This document shows, one piece after another, positions 42,923 through 50,636 of a DNA stretch of 64,000 bases. The notes below the pieces were generated by a model. The model made no database searches, was not told the DNA's origin, and saw nothing but the letters and a program-made list of their open reading frames with translations. Position numbers and translations under genes: made by a program. The stretch's first letter is position 1. Every line of letters starts with the position of its first letter. Source of the stretch: Amycolatopsis japonica (GTDB taxonomy: Bacteria > Actinomycetota > Actinomycetes > Mycobacteriales > Pseudonocardiaceae); the NCBI RefSeq assembly GCF_000732925.1, contig NZ_CP008953.1:7309001-7373000 (forward strand). Direction: 5' to 3'.

Positions 42923-43006
42923 ATGTCCAGTGGCGATAGTCCGCTTCCTAGTAGTCGCAGCGTTTCCGCCTTCACATCTCGCCGGATCCCCACCTGGCAG
43001 GGCTGA
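42923..43006 (+). CDS. putative corA leader peptide, 27 residues
   Basis: An ATG at 42923 preceded by AAGGAGG opens a 28-codon frame, MSSGDSPLPSSRSVSAFTSR then RIPTWQG and TGA. The first 12 codons contain AGT four times and CTT and CCT, all rare in this high-GC genome, while the rest of the window prefers GC-ending codons. A 9-bp GC hairpin (43029-43054) follows and corA starts at 43101. The arrangement resembles leader-peptide attenuators such as CorL and MgtL upstream of magnesium transporters in enterobacteria, but sequence homology to those is not visible. Confidence 0.4.
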   Translation: MSSGDSPLPSSRSVSAFTSRRIPTWQG

Positions 43007-43028
43007 CGAAACCGGGAACGCTGGCCTA

Positions 43029-43054
43029 GCCGAGCGGCCCCCCGACCGCTTGGC
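43029..43054 (+). terminator. GC hairpin between leader ORF and corA
   Basis: GCCGAGCGG (43029-43037) pairs with CCGCTTGGC (43046-43054) through one G-T pair; the 8-nt loop is C-rich. There is no U-tract. It lies 22 bp after the leader stop, where a ribosome-controlled attenuator or anti-terminator would be expected. Confidence 0.4.
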
Positions 43055-43100
43055 CCGTCGTCTTCGCGCACCAACGCACGACGTCTGCCCAGGAGATCCC

Positions 43101-44189
43101 ATGCCTGCCATCCCCTCGCTCGGCGGCCTTCGCGGCCGGAGCAACGGCCGCGCCAAGAGCGTCCCCGAACGCCCGCTGCCCGTCCCCCTTTCGGCGTACG
43201 TCGTCGATTGCGCGGTGTACGTGGAGGGCAAGCGCCTGCCCGGCCGCTGGACGCACGCCGAGGCCATCAAAGAGGTGCGCAAGCGGCACGCCGGGTTCGT
43301 CTGGATCGGCCTGCACGAGCCCGACGCGGTCCAGATCCAGGGCATCGCGGACACCTTCGGACTGCACGAGCTGGCCGTCGAGGACGCGCTCGAAGCACAC
43401 CAGCGGCCCAAGCTGGAGCGCTACGACGACACGCTGTTCATGGTGCTGAAGACCGTCCGGTACGTCGAGCACGAGTCGCCCGCGACGGCGAACGAGATCG
43501 TCGAGACCGGCGAGCTGATGGCCTTCCTCGGCCGTGATTTCGTGATCACCGTGCGGCACGGGAACCACTCGGGGCTCGCGAGGCTGCGCCGCGAACTCGA
43601 CCAGGATCCGGAGCGGCTCGACCTCGGGCCGTCCGCGGTGCTGCACGCGATCGCGGACCACGTCGTCGACCACTACCTCGACGTCACCACCGCGATCGAG
43701 TCGGACATCGACGAGATGGAGACGCACGTCTTCGCGCCGCGCTCCAAGGTGAGCGCCGAGCAGATCTACTTCATGAAGCGCGAGGTGCTCGAACTGCGCC
43801 GCGCGGTCATGCCGCTCGGCACCCCGCTGCAGCGGCTCGCCGAGGGCTACACGCGGCTCATCCCGGACGAGGTCCGTTCCTACTTCCGCGACGTCTCCGA
43901 CCACTTGACGACCGTGGCGGAGCGGGTCTCGAACTTCGACGAGCTGCTGACCACCCTGGTGGACGCCACGCTGGCGAAGATCACGCTCCAGCAGAACACG
44001 GACATGCGCAAGATCACCGCGTGGGCGGCGATCATCGCGGTCCCGACGGCGCTCGCCGGCATCTACGGGATGAACTTCGACTACATGCCGGAACTGCATT
44101 GGCGTTTCGGCTACCCGGTGGCGATGACGGTCATCTTCGGCGTCTGCATCCTCCTCTACCGAATATTCAGGAAGAACCGCTGGCTCTGA
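43101..44189 (+). CDS. corA: CorA-family magnesium/cobalt transporter
   Basis: A 362-residue transporter with a large N-terminal cytoplasmic domain and two C-terminal membrane helices. The signature YGMNFDYMPELHWRFGYP near residue 325 (GMN plus loop) is intact. The stretch EVLELRRAVMPLGTPLQRL is the long stalk helix. ATG at 43101 has AGGAG 7 bp upstream. It forms homopentameric channels for divalent cations, mainly Mg2+. In M. tuberculosis corA (Rv1239c) also lies near sugABC-lpqY, as I recall. A leader ORF and hairpin precede it. Confidence 0.94.
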   Translation: MPAIPSLGGLRGRSNGRAKSVPERPLPVPLSAYVVDCAVYVEGKRLPGRWTHAEAIKEVRKRHAGFVWIGLHEPDAVQIQGIADTFGLHELAVEDALEAHQRPKLERYDDTLFMVLKTVRYVEHESPATANEIVETGELMAFLGRDFVITVRHGNHSGLARLRRELDQDPERLDLGPSAVLHAIADHVVDHYLDVTTAIESDIDEMETHVFAPRSKVSAEQIYFMKREVLELRRAVMPLGTPLQRLAEGYTRLIPDEVRSYFRDVSDHLTTVAERVSNFDELLTTLVDATLAKITLQQNTDMRKITAWAAIIAVPTALAGIYGMNFDYMPELHWRFGYPVAMTVIFGVCILLYRIFRKNRWL

Positions 44190-44225
44190 CCTTTCTTCCC
44201 CTTTCGGTAGTTCTGGAGTTCCCTC

Positions 44226-44342
44226 ATGCCAAGGATCCTGACCAACCTCAAGTTCTGGGCGCTGGCCTTCTGCGTCGTCTGGCTCGGCATCGTGATCGCG
44301 ATCATCGCCAAGGACCCCGCGTTCGCGCACGGCACGAAGTAG
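44226..44342 (+). CDS. small single-pass membrane protein, 38 residues
   Basis: ATG at 44226: MPRILTNLKFWALAFCVVWL, then GIVIAIIAKDPAFAHGTK. One membrane helix spans residues 8-28. It starts 36 bp after corA and 25 bp before the metallophosphoesterase gene, all on the plus strand, and is probably part of the same transcript. It has no recognised family; it might be a small partner of CorA, by position only. Confidence 0.55.
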   Translation: MPRILTNLKFWALAFCVVWLGIVIAIIAKDPAFAHGTK

Positions 44343-44367
44343 CGCCGCCGGGCTTACCCTGGAGCGC

Positions 44368-45015
44368 ATGAAAGCGCTGGTGGTCGCGGACGAGGTCGAA
44401 GAGCGGCTGTGGACGTCCGCCGTCCGCAACCACCCGGCCGACCTCGTGATCGGCGCCGGCGACCTGCCGTACGACTACCTCGAGTTCCTGGCGGGCGCGC
44501 TCGACGTGCCGTGCGTGTTCGTCCCCGGGAACCACGACCCCGACCTGTCCGGCTACACCCGCTACGGCGGACTGTCCATGAAGGACGGTTTCCCCGCGGT
44601 GTGGCCCGGGCCGGCGGGCGGGGTGAACGCGGACGGGCGGATCGTCGACGTCGGCGGGCTGCGGTTCGCCGGGCTCGGTGGCTCGGTCCGCTACAACGAC
44701 GGGCCGAACCAGTGGACGCAACGTCAGCAGGCGCGGCGTGCCCGGAGGCTGGTGCGCCGGGCCCGGTTCCGTCGCTGGCGGGACGGCCGGGACGTCGACG
44801 TCCTGCTCACGCACGCGCCTCCGCGGCACTGCGGCGACCGCGAGGATCCGCCGCACCGCGGGTTCGACTGTCTCCATCGCACGATCGAGTTGCTGCGGCC
44901 GAAATGGTTGCTGCACGGGCATATCCACCCGCACGGTGAACCCGTGCCGGACCGGGTGGTCGGCGGGACCACGGTACGCAACGTGGTCGGGCACCGGATC
45001 ATGGAGTTCGTATGA
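44368..45015 (+). CDS. metallophosphoesterase
   Basis: A 215-residue calcineurin-like phosphoesterase with motifs GAGD (residues 30-33), FVPGNHDPD near 54, LLTHAPPRHCGD near 147 and LHGHIHPHGE near 188. The first motif is VADEVEE where D-x-H is usual, so one metal ligand may be replaced. Arginine-rich stretch ARRARRLVRRARFRRW is unusual. Its ATGA stop-start overlap with the next gene implies joint translation. The substrate is unknown. Confidence 0.85.
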   Translation: MKALVVADEVEERLWTSAVRNHPADLVIGAGDLPYDYLEFLAGALDVPCVFVPGNHDPDLSGYTRYGGLSMKDGFPAVWPGPAGGVNADGRIVDVGGLRFAGLGGSVRYNDGPNQWTQRQQARRARRLVRRARFRRWRDGRDVDVLLTHAPPRHCGDREDPPHRGFDCLHRTIELLRPKWLLHGHIHPHGEPVPDRVVGGTTVRNVVGHRIMEFV

Positions 45016-45851
45016 AGGACACCGGTTTTCCCCGTGCGGACGCGGAACACGACTTCCTGCGCGCACGACGACGTCAGGTGTTGTCACGGCTGGCGAACTG
45101 GCTGCGCGGCGAACCCGACGACGTCAACATCATGCTGCCGTTCCACGAGGTGGTCGACGCGCTCGGTTATCTCGGCGAGCGGAAGATCGGGGCGCGGGTG
45201 ATCCGGCTCGACTCGATCGTCGGCAGCGTCGACCGCGGCCGCGATTTCGACCGCCGTTTCCGCCCCACGTCCGGGCGGGTGCGCGAACGCTGGGAACGGC
45301 TGGCGCTCGCCACCCGGCGCGGCGAATCGATCCCGCCGATCGAGGTGTACCGCGTGGGCGAACTGCATTTCATCATCGACGGGCACCATCGCGTCTCGGT
45401 GGCGCACGCGATGCGACTGTCCACAATAGAGGCGATGGTCACCGAGGTGCGGACCAAACTGGACCCGAGCGGGATCCGGTACCGCGGCGACCTGATCGTC
45501 AAGGACTACCGGCGGCTGTTCCTGGAGCGGGTCCCGCTTTCGGGGCACGCGCGGGCTTCGGTGGTGTTCACCGATCCGTGGGATTACGCGCGGCTCGGCG
45601 AGCACGTGGAGGCGTGGGGTTTCCGGCTGATGCAGGACGAAGGGGCGTACTCGGATCGGGCGACGCTGGCGCAGCGGTGGTTCGACGAGGAGTTCGTGCC
45701 GGTGGTGGCGATGTTGCGGCAGGCGGACCTGATCGGCGCGCGGACGGACGCCGAGGCGTATCTGTGGGTGGCGTGCGAACGGTACCGGCTGATCCGGACG
45801 CACCGGTGGGACGACGAGGTCTTCGAGGCGGTGCGGTCACAGTCCCGCTGA
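45012..45851 (+). CDS. ParB-like N-terminal domain protein
   Basis: A 279-residue protein with a ParB/sulfiredoxin-like domain in the middle: GESIPPIEVYRVGELHFIID then GHHRVSVAHAM near residue 125, the motif that in ParB proteins binds CTP. It has no helix-turn-helix typical of plasmid or chromosome ParB and no parA neighbour, so a role in partitioning is unlikely. The gene is co-translated with the metallophosphoesterase, which suggests a joint nucleotide- or DNA-related task. Confidence 0.78.
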   Translation: MKDTGFPRADAEHDFLRARRRQVLSRLANWLRGEPDDVNIMLPFHEVVDALGYLGERKIGARVIRLDSIVGSVDRGRDFDRRFRPTSGRVRERWERLALATRRGESIPPIEVYRVGELHFIIDGHHRVSVAHAMRLSTIEAMVTEVRTKLDPSGIRYRGDLIVKDYRRLFLERVPLSGHARASVVFTDPWDYARLGEHVEAWGFRLMQDEGAYSDRATLAQRWFDEEFVPVVAMLRQADLIGARTDAEAYLWVACERYRLIRTHRWDDEVFEAVRSQSR

Positions 45852-45865
45852 CGCCCCCTCCCCGT

Positions 45866-45918
45866 GCTAGGAAAGGACCGTTCCTTGCAAATTTTGCAAG
45901 GAACGGTCCTTTCCTAGC
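45866..45918. terminator. bidirectional hairpin, family C copy 6
   Basis: A perfect 26-bp stem around a single central base. The first arm begins GCTAGGAAAGGACCGTTCC. The centre CCTTGCAAATTTTGCAAGG matches copy 4 exactly. It fills most of the 78-bp gap between the convergent ParB-like and MFS genes. Confidence 0.8.
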
Positions 45919-45929
45919 ATTCGAGGGGC

Positions 45930-47453
45930 CTACATGTGCACGGCGACCGGCGTAGCCTCCGAAGCGCCTTCGGGAGCCTTCGCCGGAGCACCCGACCGCA
46001 GCAGCAGCCCGCAGATCACCGCACCGATGACGAAGATCCACCCGCCCCACACGAAAGCGGTCGTGTAGCTGTGCACCGCCGCTTCGGCAGCCAGTTGCGC
46101 CGAAGGCACCTTCCCGGCAGTGAACGACGTCGCCGCGTTACCGGCCAGCGTGCTCAGCAGCGCGGTCCCGATCGAGCCGCCGACCTGCTGCGCGGTGTTG
46201 ACCGCCGCCGACGCGACACCGGCGTCGTGCGTGTCGACACCGAAGGTCGCGACGCTCATCGCGGGCGCCATCGCGAGGCCGATGCCGACGCCCATGACCA
46301 TCAGCGGGAACAGCACCCCGCCGGTGTACGTGCTCGTGACGTCGATGGCCGAGAGCCAGAACAGCCCGGCCCCGGCGATCAGCATTCCCAGTGACACCAA
46401 CGGTTTCGCGCCGAACTTCGGCAGCAGCACGGCCGTCGCCGACGTCGCGCTGGCCATCAGGGTGGCCACCATCGGCAGGAACGCGACACCGCTCTGCACC
46501 GGCGTGAACCCGAGGTTCAGCTGGATGTAGAAGGTGAGGAACAGGAAGATCGAGAACATCCCGATGGCGAGCAGGAACATCGCGAGGTACGACCCGCCGC
46601 GGTCGCGGTCGAGCAGCACGCGCAGCGGCAGGAGCGGATGTTCGGCACGCTGCTGGATCACCACGAAAGCGGCGAGCAGCACGACACCGGCGGCGAGGAA
46701 ACCCCACACCGAGATCGAGGACCACGAGTCGCGCTCGGCGTTCGCGAAGCCGTAGACGAGCGCGAAGAGACCGGCCGACGCGGTGATCGTGCCGGGGATG
46801 TCGAGCTTCGGGCGCGGGCCCTCGGTCTCGGAGTTCTTCAGCAGCACGAACGAACCGGCGAACGCGATCACCGCGAAGATGATGTTGACGTACATCGACC
46901 AGCGCCAGTCGAGGTACTCGGTCAGCACGCCGCCGAGCAGCAGGCCGATCGCCGCGCCGCCACCACCGATGGCTCCGAAGACACCGAACGCCTTGCCGCG
47001 CTCCTTCGGATCGGTGAACGTCGTGGTCAGCAGCGAAAGGGCCGCCGGGGCGAGAAGCGCGCCGAAGACACCCTGTGCCGCACGGGCGACGAGCAGCATT
47101 TCGATACTGCTCGCGGCGCCGCCGATCGCGGACACGATGGCGAAGCCGGCGAGCCCGACGAGGAACGCGCGTTTGCGGCCGAAGAGGTCCGCGAGCCGCC
47201 CGCCGAGCAGGAGCAGGCTGCCGAACGCGAGCGCGTAGGCGGTGACGACCCATTGGCGGGCGTCGTTCGAGAAGCCGAGGTCCCGCTGCGCCGACGGGAG
47301 CGCGATGTTCACGACGGTGGCGTCGAGCACCACCATCAGCTGGGCGAGCCCGATCATCACCAGGATCAGCCATCTCCTGGCGTGGTGCGGGTTGGAGTGC
47401 TGCGCGGCCGCGTCCCCCGGCGGCGTGGCGACAGCGGTGGATGAGTCAGACAT
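45930..47453 (-). CDS. MFS multidrug transporter, DHA2 (14-helix) family
   Basis: A 507-residue drug/proton antiporter of the EmrB/QacA type with 14 helices. Motif D1 appears as VVLDATVVNIALPSAQRDLG near residue 40, motif A as GGRLADLFGRKR near 85, and motif C-like glycine and proline residues near 160. ATG at 47453 (MSDSSTAVATPP) is chosen. It is divergent from a TetR gene 122 bp away with an inverted repeat between them, a standard inducible efflux pair; the substrate is unknown. Confidence 0.92.
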   Translation of the reverse strand: MSDSSTAVATPPGDAAAQHSNPHHARRWLILVMIGLAQLMVVLDATVVNIALPSAQRDLGFSNDARQWVVTAYALAFGSLLLLGGRLADLFGRKRAFLVGLAGFAIVSAIGGAASSIEMLLVARAAQGVFGALLAPAALSLLTTTFTDPKERGKAFGVFGAIGGGGAAIGLLLGGVLTEYLDWRWSMYVNIIFAVIAFAGSFVLLKNSETEGPRPKLDIPGTITASAGLFALVYGFANAERDSWSSISVWGFLAAGVVLLAAFVVIQQRAEHPLLPLRVLLDRDRGGSYLAMFLLAIGMFSIFLFLTFYIQLNLGFTPVQSGVAFLPMVATLMASATSATAVLLPKFGAKPLVSLGMLIAGAGLFWLSAIDVTSTYTGGVLFPLMVMGVGIGLAMAPAMSVATFGVDTHDAGVASAAVNTAQQVGGSIGTALLSTLAGNAATSFTAGKVPSAQLAAEAAVHSYTTAFVWGGWIFVIGAVICGLLLRSGAPAKAPEGASEATPVAVHM

Positions 47454-47532
47454 ACGGGCGGTTTCCTCACCGATAGTGACGAAGAAGCTATGTGGAGTAG
47501 GTATCTCCCCTTTCCGCGCCCAAGGTACACAA

Positions 47533-47557
47533 GAAGTGGAGACGTGTCCTCTACTTC
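47533..47557. promoter_or_regulatory. TetR operator candidate
   Basis: GAAGTGGAG (47533-47541) and CTCTACTTC (47549-47557) form an inverted repeat with one mismatch and a 7-nt spacer, 18 bp before the TetR start and in the promoter region shared with the MFS gene. Confidence 0.55.
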
Positions 47558-47575
47558 GTTTGTTAAGCTGGACGA

Positions 47576-48256
47576 ATGGCTCGGGACCTCGCTCCCGCCG
47601 CACCGGCGCGGCCGCTGCGGCGCGACGCTGAACTCAATCGGCAACGCATCATCGCGGCGGCACGCGACGTCTTCGGCGAGCGCGGGCTCGAAGCGACGCT
47701 CGACGACGTCGCGCATCACGCCGGCGTCGGCGTCGGCACCGTCTATCGCCGCTTTCCCAGCAAGGAACACCTGGTCGAGGCGATGTTCGTCGACCAGTTC
47801 GAGACGATCCGCGAGTTCGCCGAAGAAGCGCTTCGCGCCGAAGACCCGTGGGACGGCTTCGCGGACTTCACCTGGCGTGCGGCCGAACTGCACGCCGGTG
47901 ACCGCGGGTTACGGGAAGTCATGCTGTCGAACGTCTTCGGCCAGGAGCGTGTCGCCGAGGCGAAATCGCGCATGGTGCCGTTGATCACACAGCTCGTCGA
48001 ACGGGCTCAGACCGCCGGAGTGCTCCGCGCCGACATCGTGCCGACGGACATGCCGCTGCTGCACCAGATGATCGGCTCGGTCATCGAGTTCACGCACGGT
48101 ATCCAGCCGGACCTGTGGCGCCGGTGCCTCGCGATGCTGCTGGACGGCCTGCGTGCCGAACCGGGCCGCGCAACCCCGCTGCCGCATCCCCCGCTGGACG
48201 TCGAGGCTCTGGAAGAAGTCATGTGCTCCTTCCGGCTGCCGAAGCTGCGCTCCTGA
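47576..48256 (+). CDS. TetR-family regulator of the efflux gene
   Basis: A 226-residue TetR protein. The HTH lies at residues 22-68 (IIAAARDVFGERGLEATLDD, HHAGVGVGTVYRRFPSKEHL). The C-terminal domain has SVIEFTHGIQPDLWRRCLAM. It is divergent from the DHA2 transporter gene and probably represses it through the repeat at 47533. The start ATG at 47576 follows the weak purine tract GTTAAGCTGGACGA. Confidence 0.9.
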   Translation: MARDLAPAAPARPLRRDAELNRQRIIAAARDVFGERGLEATLDDVAHHAGVGVGTVYRRFPSKEHLVEAMFVDQFETIREFAEEALRAEDPWDGFADFTWRAAELHAGDRGLREVMLSNVFGQERVAEAKSRMVPLITQLVERAQTAGVLRADIVPTDMPLLHQMIGSVIEFTHGIQPDLWRRCLAMLLDGLRAEPGRATPLPHPPLDVEALEEVMCSFRLPKLRS

Positions 48257-48260
48257 CCCC

Positions 48261-48322
48261 GCGTTTCGTCCTCTGAATGCGGTAGTTGCGCGTGCAAGGA
48301 CCGCATCCAGAGGACGAAACGC
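48261..48322. terminator. bidirectional hairpin, family D copy 3
   Basis: Arms starting GCGTTTCGTCCTCTGAATGC at 48261 and ending CAGAGGACGAAACGC at 48322 pair over 23 bp with one mismatch. The loop holds TTGCGCGTGCAA, identical to copy 2. It lies between the convergent TetR and DUF3558 genes. Confidence 0.75.
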
Positions 48323-48323
48323 G

Positions 48324-49247
48324 TCAGGGGAGCTTCGGGAACACGGCGGCGGCGACCTCCCGTGCCGCCCCGCAGGTGACGTCCTCCGCCGCGCCGTCGA
48401 CACCGACCACGGAAAGCGCCGCCTGCTCGACCCGGTCCGGGGTGCCCGGGATCGGCCGGTGAGTGGTCACCTGGCAGAACGCGCCGGAAGTAGCGACCTG
48501 GGCCTGCCGCCCGCCCAGCGCCTCCGTCGCGCCCGGCGTGGTGTCCGCGCCGACGGACAGCGAGAAGCTGACCTTGCCGCGGATGCAGCTGTGCCCGGAC
48601 AGCGCCGGGGCCGGTTTGGTCTCCGCTCCGGCGGCGGCGTCGAGTTCGTGCTGATCCAGCAGCGCGCACGGGGCGACGCGGCCCCACGAGCGCTGGTCGA
48701 GGTTCAGCCGCCCGACCGTGCGCGCGGCGATCACCCCGGCCGCGCTGCCGACCGTCGCGTCCGCGGTCCGGCAACGGTCGGCCTGGTCGGCAGGCGCCTT
48801 GTCGTCGGAGGTGACGGCGACGGACAGCCGGATCCCGTCGGCGAAGGTGAGCAGCCGCGTGCAGACGGTGTCCTCGTTGAACGTCGACTGCTGGACGCTG
48901 AGGCCCTCCGGCAGCGGCCCGGCGTATTCGTAGGGCTGATTGTTCGGATCCTGCCCGGAAGTGATCGGGCCGGTGGTCACGGTGTAGCGATTGGCGCCCT
49001 CGACGAATTCGAGGCGGCAGAACTCGAAAGAGGACAGCGGCGGTTTGACCGCGTTTCCGCCGCCGATCACTTTCCGCTGGTCGACAAGGCTGCAGTAATC
49101 GAGCGACGAGTATTCGCCGAGCGCCTCGGAAGCGGTCAAGGCCTCGTCGCCCGCCGTGGTCGGCGAAGGCACCGCCGGTTCGGGCGTGGCACAGGCCGCG
49201 GCGAGGAACAGGCCGCAGAGTACTGCGCTCAGTCTCTTCGGGGGCAC
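48324..49247 (-). CDS. DUF3558 lipoprotein
   Basis: A 307-residue exported lipoprotein. The signal peptide MPPKRLSAVLCGLFLAAAC ends in a lipobox (LAAAC) with the lipidated cysteine at residue 19. The mature part has two repeats of a DUF3558-like domain, each with paired cysteines (LDYCSLVD ... FEFCRLEF and VAPCALLD ... GHSCIRGK). GTG start. Function unknown; the family is frequent in Pseudonocardiales. It is divergent from the PspC gene. Confidence 0.82.
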   Translation of the reverse strand: MPPKRLSAVLCGLFLAAACATPEPAVPSPTTAGDEALTASEALGEYSSLDYCSLVDQRKVIGGGNAVKPPLSSFEFCRLEFVEGANRYTVTTGPITSGQDPNNQPYEYAGPLPEGLSVQQSTFNEDTVCTRLLTFADGIRLSVAVTSDDKAPADQADRCRTADATVGSAAGVIAARTVGRLNLDQRSWGRVAPCALLDQHELDAAAGAETKPAPALSGHSCIRGKVSFSLSVGADTTPGATEALGGRQAQVATSGAFCQVTTHRPIPGTPDRVEQAALSVVGVDGAAEDVTCGAAREVAAAVFPKLP

Positions 49248-49446
49248 CGGAGCAGTATCGTCAAAAGATCCGGGAACACCACCCCCTACGGGCGAAGAAC
49301 ACAGGGCTCGCCGCGTTTTCCCAGGTGGGTGCTTTACCTCGATTTCACGCCCTTAGGGGTGCGTTTCGTTCCGCGGTGGGATGCGGGCTGGCCGCCACTC
49401 GACGAAAATGGGTTTCACACACAGTGATGACAGAGAGGGAAGACCC

Positions 49447-49647
49447 GTGACGAACCCCGTAGCCGCCCGCTTGACCCGACCGCGCCAGGGCCGCATGATC
49501 GGCGGCGTCTGCGCCGGGATCGCCAAACGTTTCGGTACCACGCCGGGCAAGGTCCGCCTGCTCGCCGTGCTGTCCTGCCTGCTGCCCGGGCCGCAGTTCA
49601 TCGTCTATCTCGTGCTGTGGCTCGCCCTGCCCGAGAGCGAGTACTGA
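49447..49647 (+). CDS. PspC-domain protein
   Basis: A 66-residue PspC protein: RPRQGRMIGGVCAGIAKRFG then KVRLLAVLSCLLPGPQFIVY in one membrane helix, ending LPESEY. PspC domains take part in envelope stress sensing; stand-alone copies are common in actinobacteria. GTG at 49447 with AGGGAAG upstream is chosen; ATG at 49408 would add 13 residues. It ends only 7 bp from the convergent NLP gene. Confidence 0.85.
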   Translation: MTNPVAARLTRPRQGRMIGGVCAGIAKRFGTTPGKVRLLAVLSCLLPGPQFIVYLVLWLALPESEY

Positions 49648-49654
49648 GCCGGCC

Positions 49655-50416
49655 TCAGGCGTTGGGATCGAAGGGGATCCCGGCCGGTTTGGCCTTGCCC
49701 AGGTTGTATTCGAACGAGCCGTCCTTGATCGCGAGGCTCGCGCTGCCGAAGTCGGCGCGGACGAGCGTGTCGCGGATACCGGGCGGGAATCCGTCCCAGC
49801 TGACGAGATCCGGGTACTGCCAGGCGTTGTAGTGGTTCTCCGGCGGCTCGGTCGCGCTCGCGATGCGGAAGCAGTGGGTGCTCGCGCCGTCCTTGTGATA
49901 GACGATCTTCGGGTGTGTCCCCTCCCAGGAGACCTTCGAGCGGTCGTAAGTCGAGTAGTTGCCGTGCGCGGACGTCGAGACGTACCGGGCCTGGCCCTCG
50001 TTGACCCAGACGACGACGTGTTCGATGTCGTGCCGGTGCCCGCAGCAGTCGACGAGCGGGACGGCCTGGTCCTTTTCGAAGTACAGGTCGTACAGGTGGG
50101 CGCACCAGCCGTTGTTGCACTTCGATCGCGCGTAGGAGTTCGTATTGTCGAGGTCGGACCTGTCCCGGCACTGACCGTTGAGGGCTCCGGAGTTCTTGAG
50201 TCCGGTCGCCACCGCGCCGGTGGGCGAGATCGCGGGGGTCGGGTAGCAGCCGTCGGTGTCGTAATCGAACGCGGGCTGCCAGGTGCGGTCGGCCTCGGTC
50301 GCGTTCGACGGCAGCGCCTGCGGGGGTTCGGCCCAGGCGACTGCCGGGGCGAGCGTGGTGAGCAGGACCGCGCCGACCAGGCCCTGCAGGAGACGGCGTG
50401 AAAGCTTCTTCGGCAA
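49655..50416 (-). CDS. secreted NLP/NPP1 family (necrosis-inducing-like) protein
   Basis: A 253-residue secreted protein with a Sec signal peptide (residues 1-29, cleavage after AWA). The NLP signature appears at 126-134 as GHRHDIEHV, with isoleucine where plant-active NLPs have tryptophan (GHRHDWE). Cysteines at 57, 83, 100, 105, 124 and 125 can form disulfides. NLPs in oomycetes, fungi and bacteria bind glycosyl inositol phosphorylceramide sphingolipids and lyse dicot cells. The central acidic and histidine residues for metal binding are kept, so the fold is probably functional; toxicity is not shown. Confidence 0.85.
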   Translation of the reverse strand: MPKKLSRRLLQGLVGAVLLTTLAPAVAWAEPPQALPSNATEADRTWQPAFDYDTDGCYPTPAISPTGAVATGLKNSGALNGQCRDRSDLDNTNSYARSKCNNGWCAHLYDLYFEKDQAVPLVDCCGHRHDIEHVVVWVNEGQARYVSTSAHGNYSTYDRSKVSWEGTHPKIVYHKDGASTHCFRIASATEPPENHYNAWQYPDLVSWDGFPPGIRDTLVRADFGSASLAIKDGSFEYNLGKAKPAGIPFDPNA

Positions 50417-50510
50417 GGGAGGCGCCCTTCTCTCGGTACCGGGGAGGATTCCCGATCACCTCCAGAGGCGTAAACCGCCGAAGGTGGGGAGTCGCGTGAA
50501 TGCCGCACAC

Positions 50511-50573
50511 GCGTGATCGGACGGCGAACTCGCGTGATTGAAGGCGGAACTCGCGTGATTGGGCGGCGAACTC
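50511..50573 (+). repeat. three tandem 21-bp repeats
   Basis: Units at 50511, 50532 and 50553, of the form GCGTGATTGGGCGGCGAACTC with few differences. A fourth begins at 50574 but runs straight into the family C hairpin. They lie in the promoter region of the NLP gene, downstream of sugC. No spacers are present, so this is not CRISPR. Confidence 0.8.
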
Positions 50574-50624
50574 GCGTGAAGGCCCCCTTCCTGCGGCTGA
50601 GCCGAGGGAAGGGGGCTTTCACGC
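50574..50624. terminator. hairpin, family C copy 7, downstream of sugC
   Basis: GCGTGAAGGCCCCCTTCC (50574-50591) pairs with 50607-50624 over 18 bp with one G-T pair, and an inner CGGC/GCCG stem closes the loop. It is 13 bp after the sugC stop and should end the trehalose operon transcript. Confidence 0.75.
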
Positions 50625-50636
50625 ACTACAGGAGAC

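Noticed and set aside
42776..43100. M-box (ykoK) magnesium riboswitch upstream of corA
   Set aside because: GGTGAGG is present but the rest of the remembered M-box core is not, and the region reads better as a leader ORF plus hairpin.
50511..50573. Possible CRISPR array
   Set aside because: The 21-bp units are directly tandem with no spacers, only three copies, and no cas genes. The RecB-type nuclease at 36807 with Cas4-like cysteines is a repair-type protein far away.
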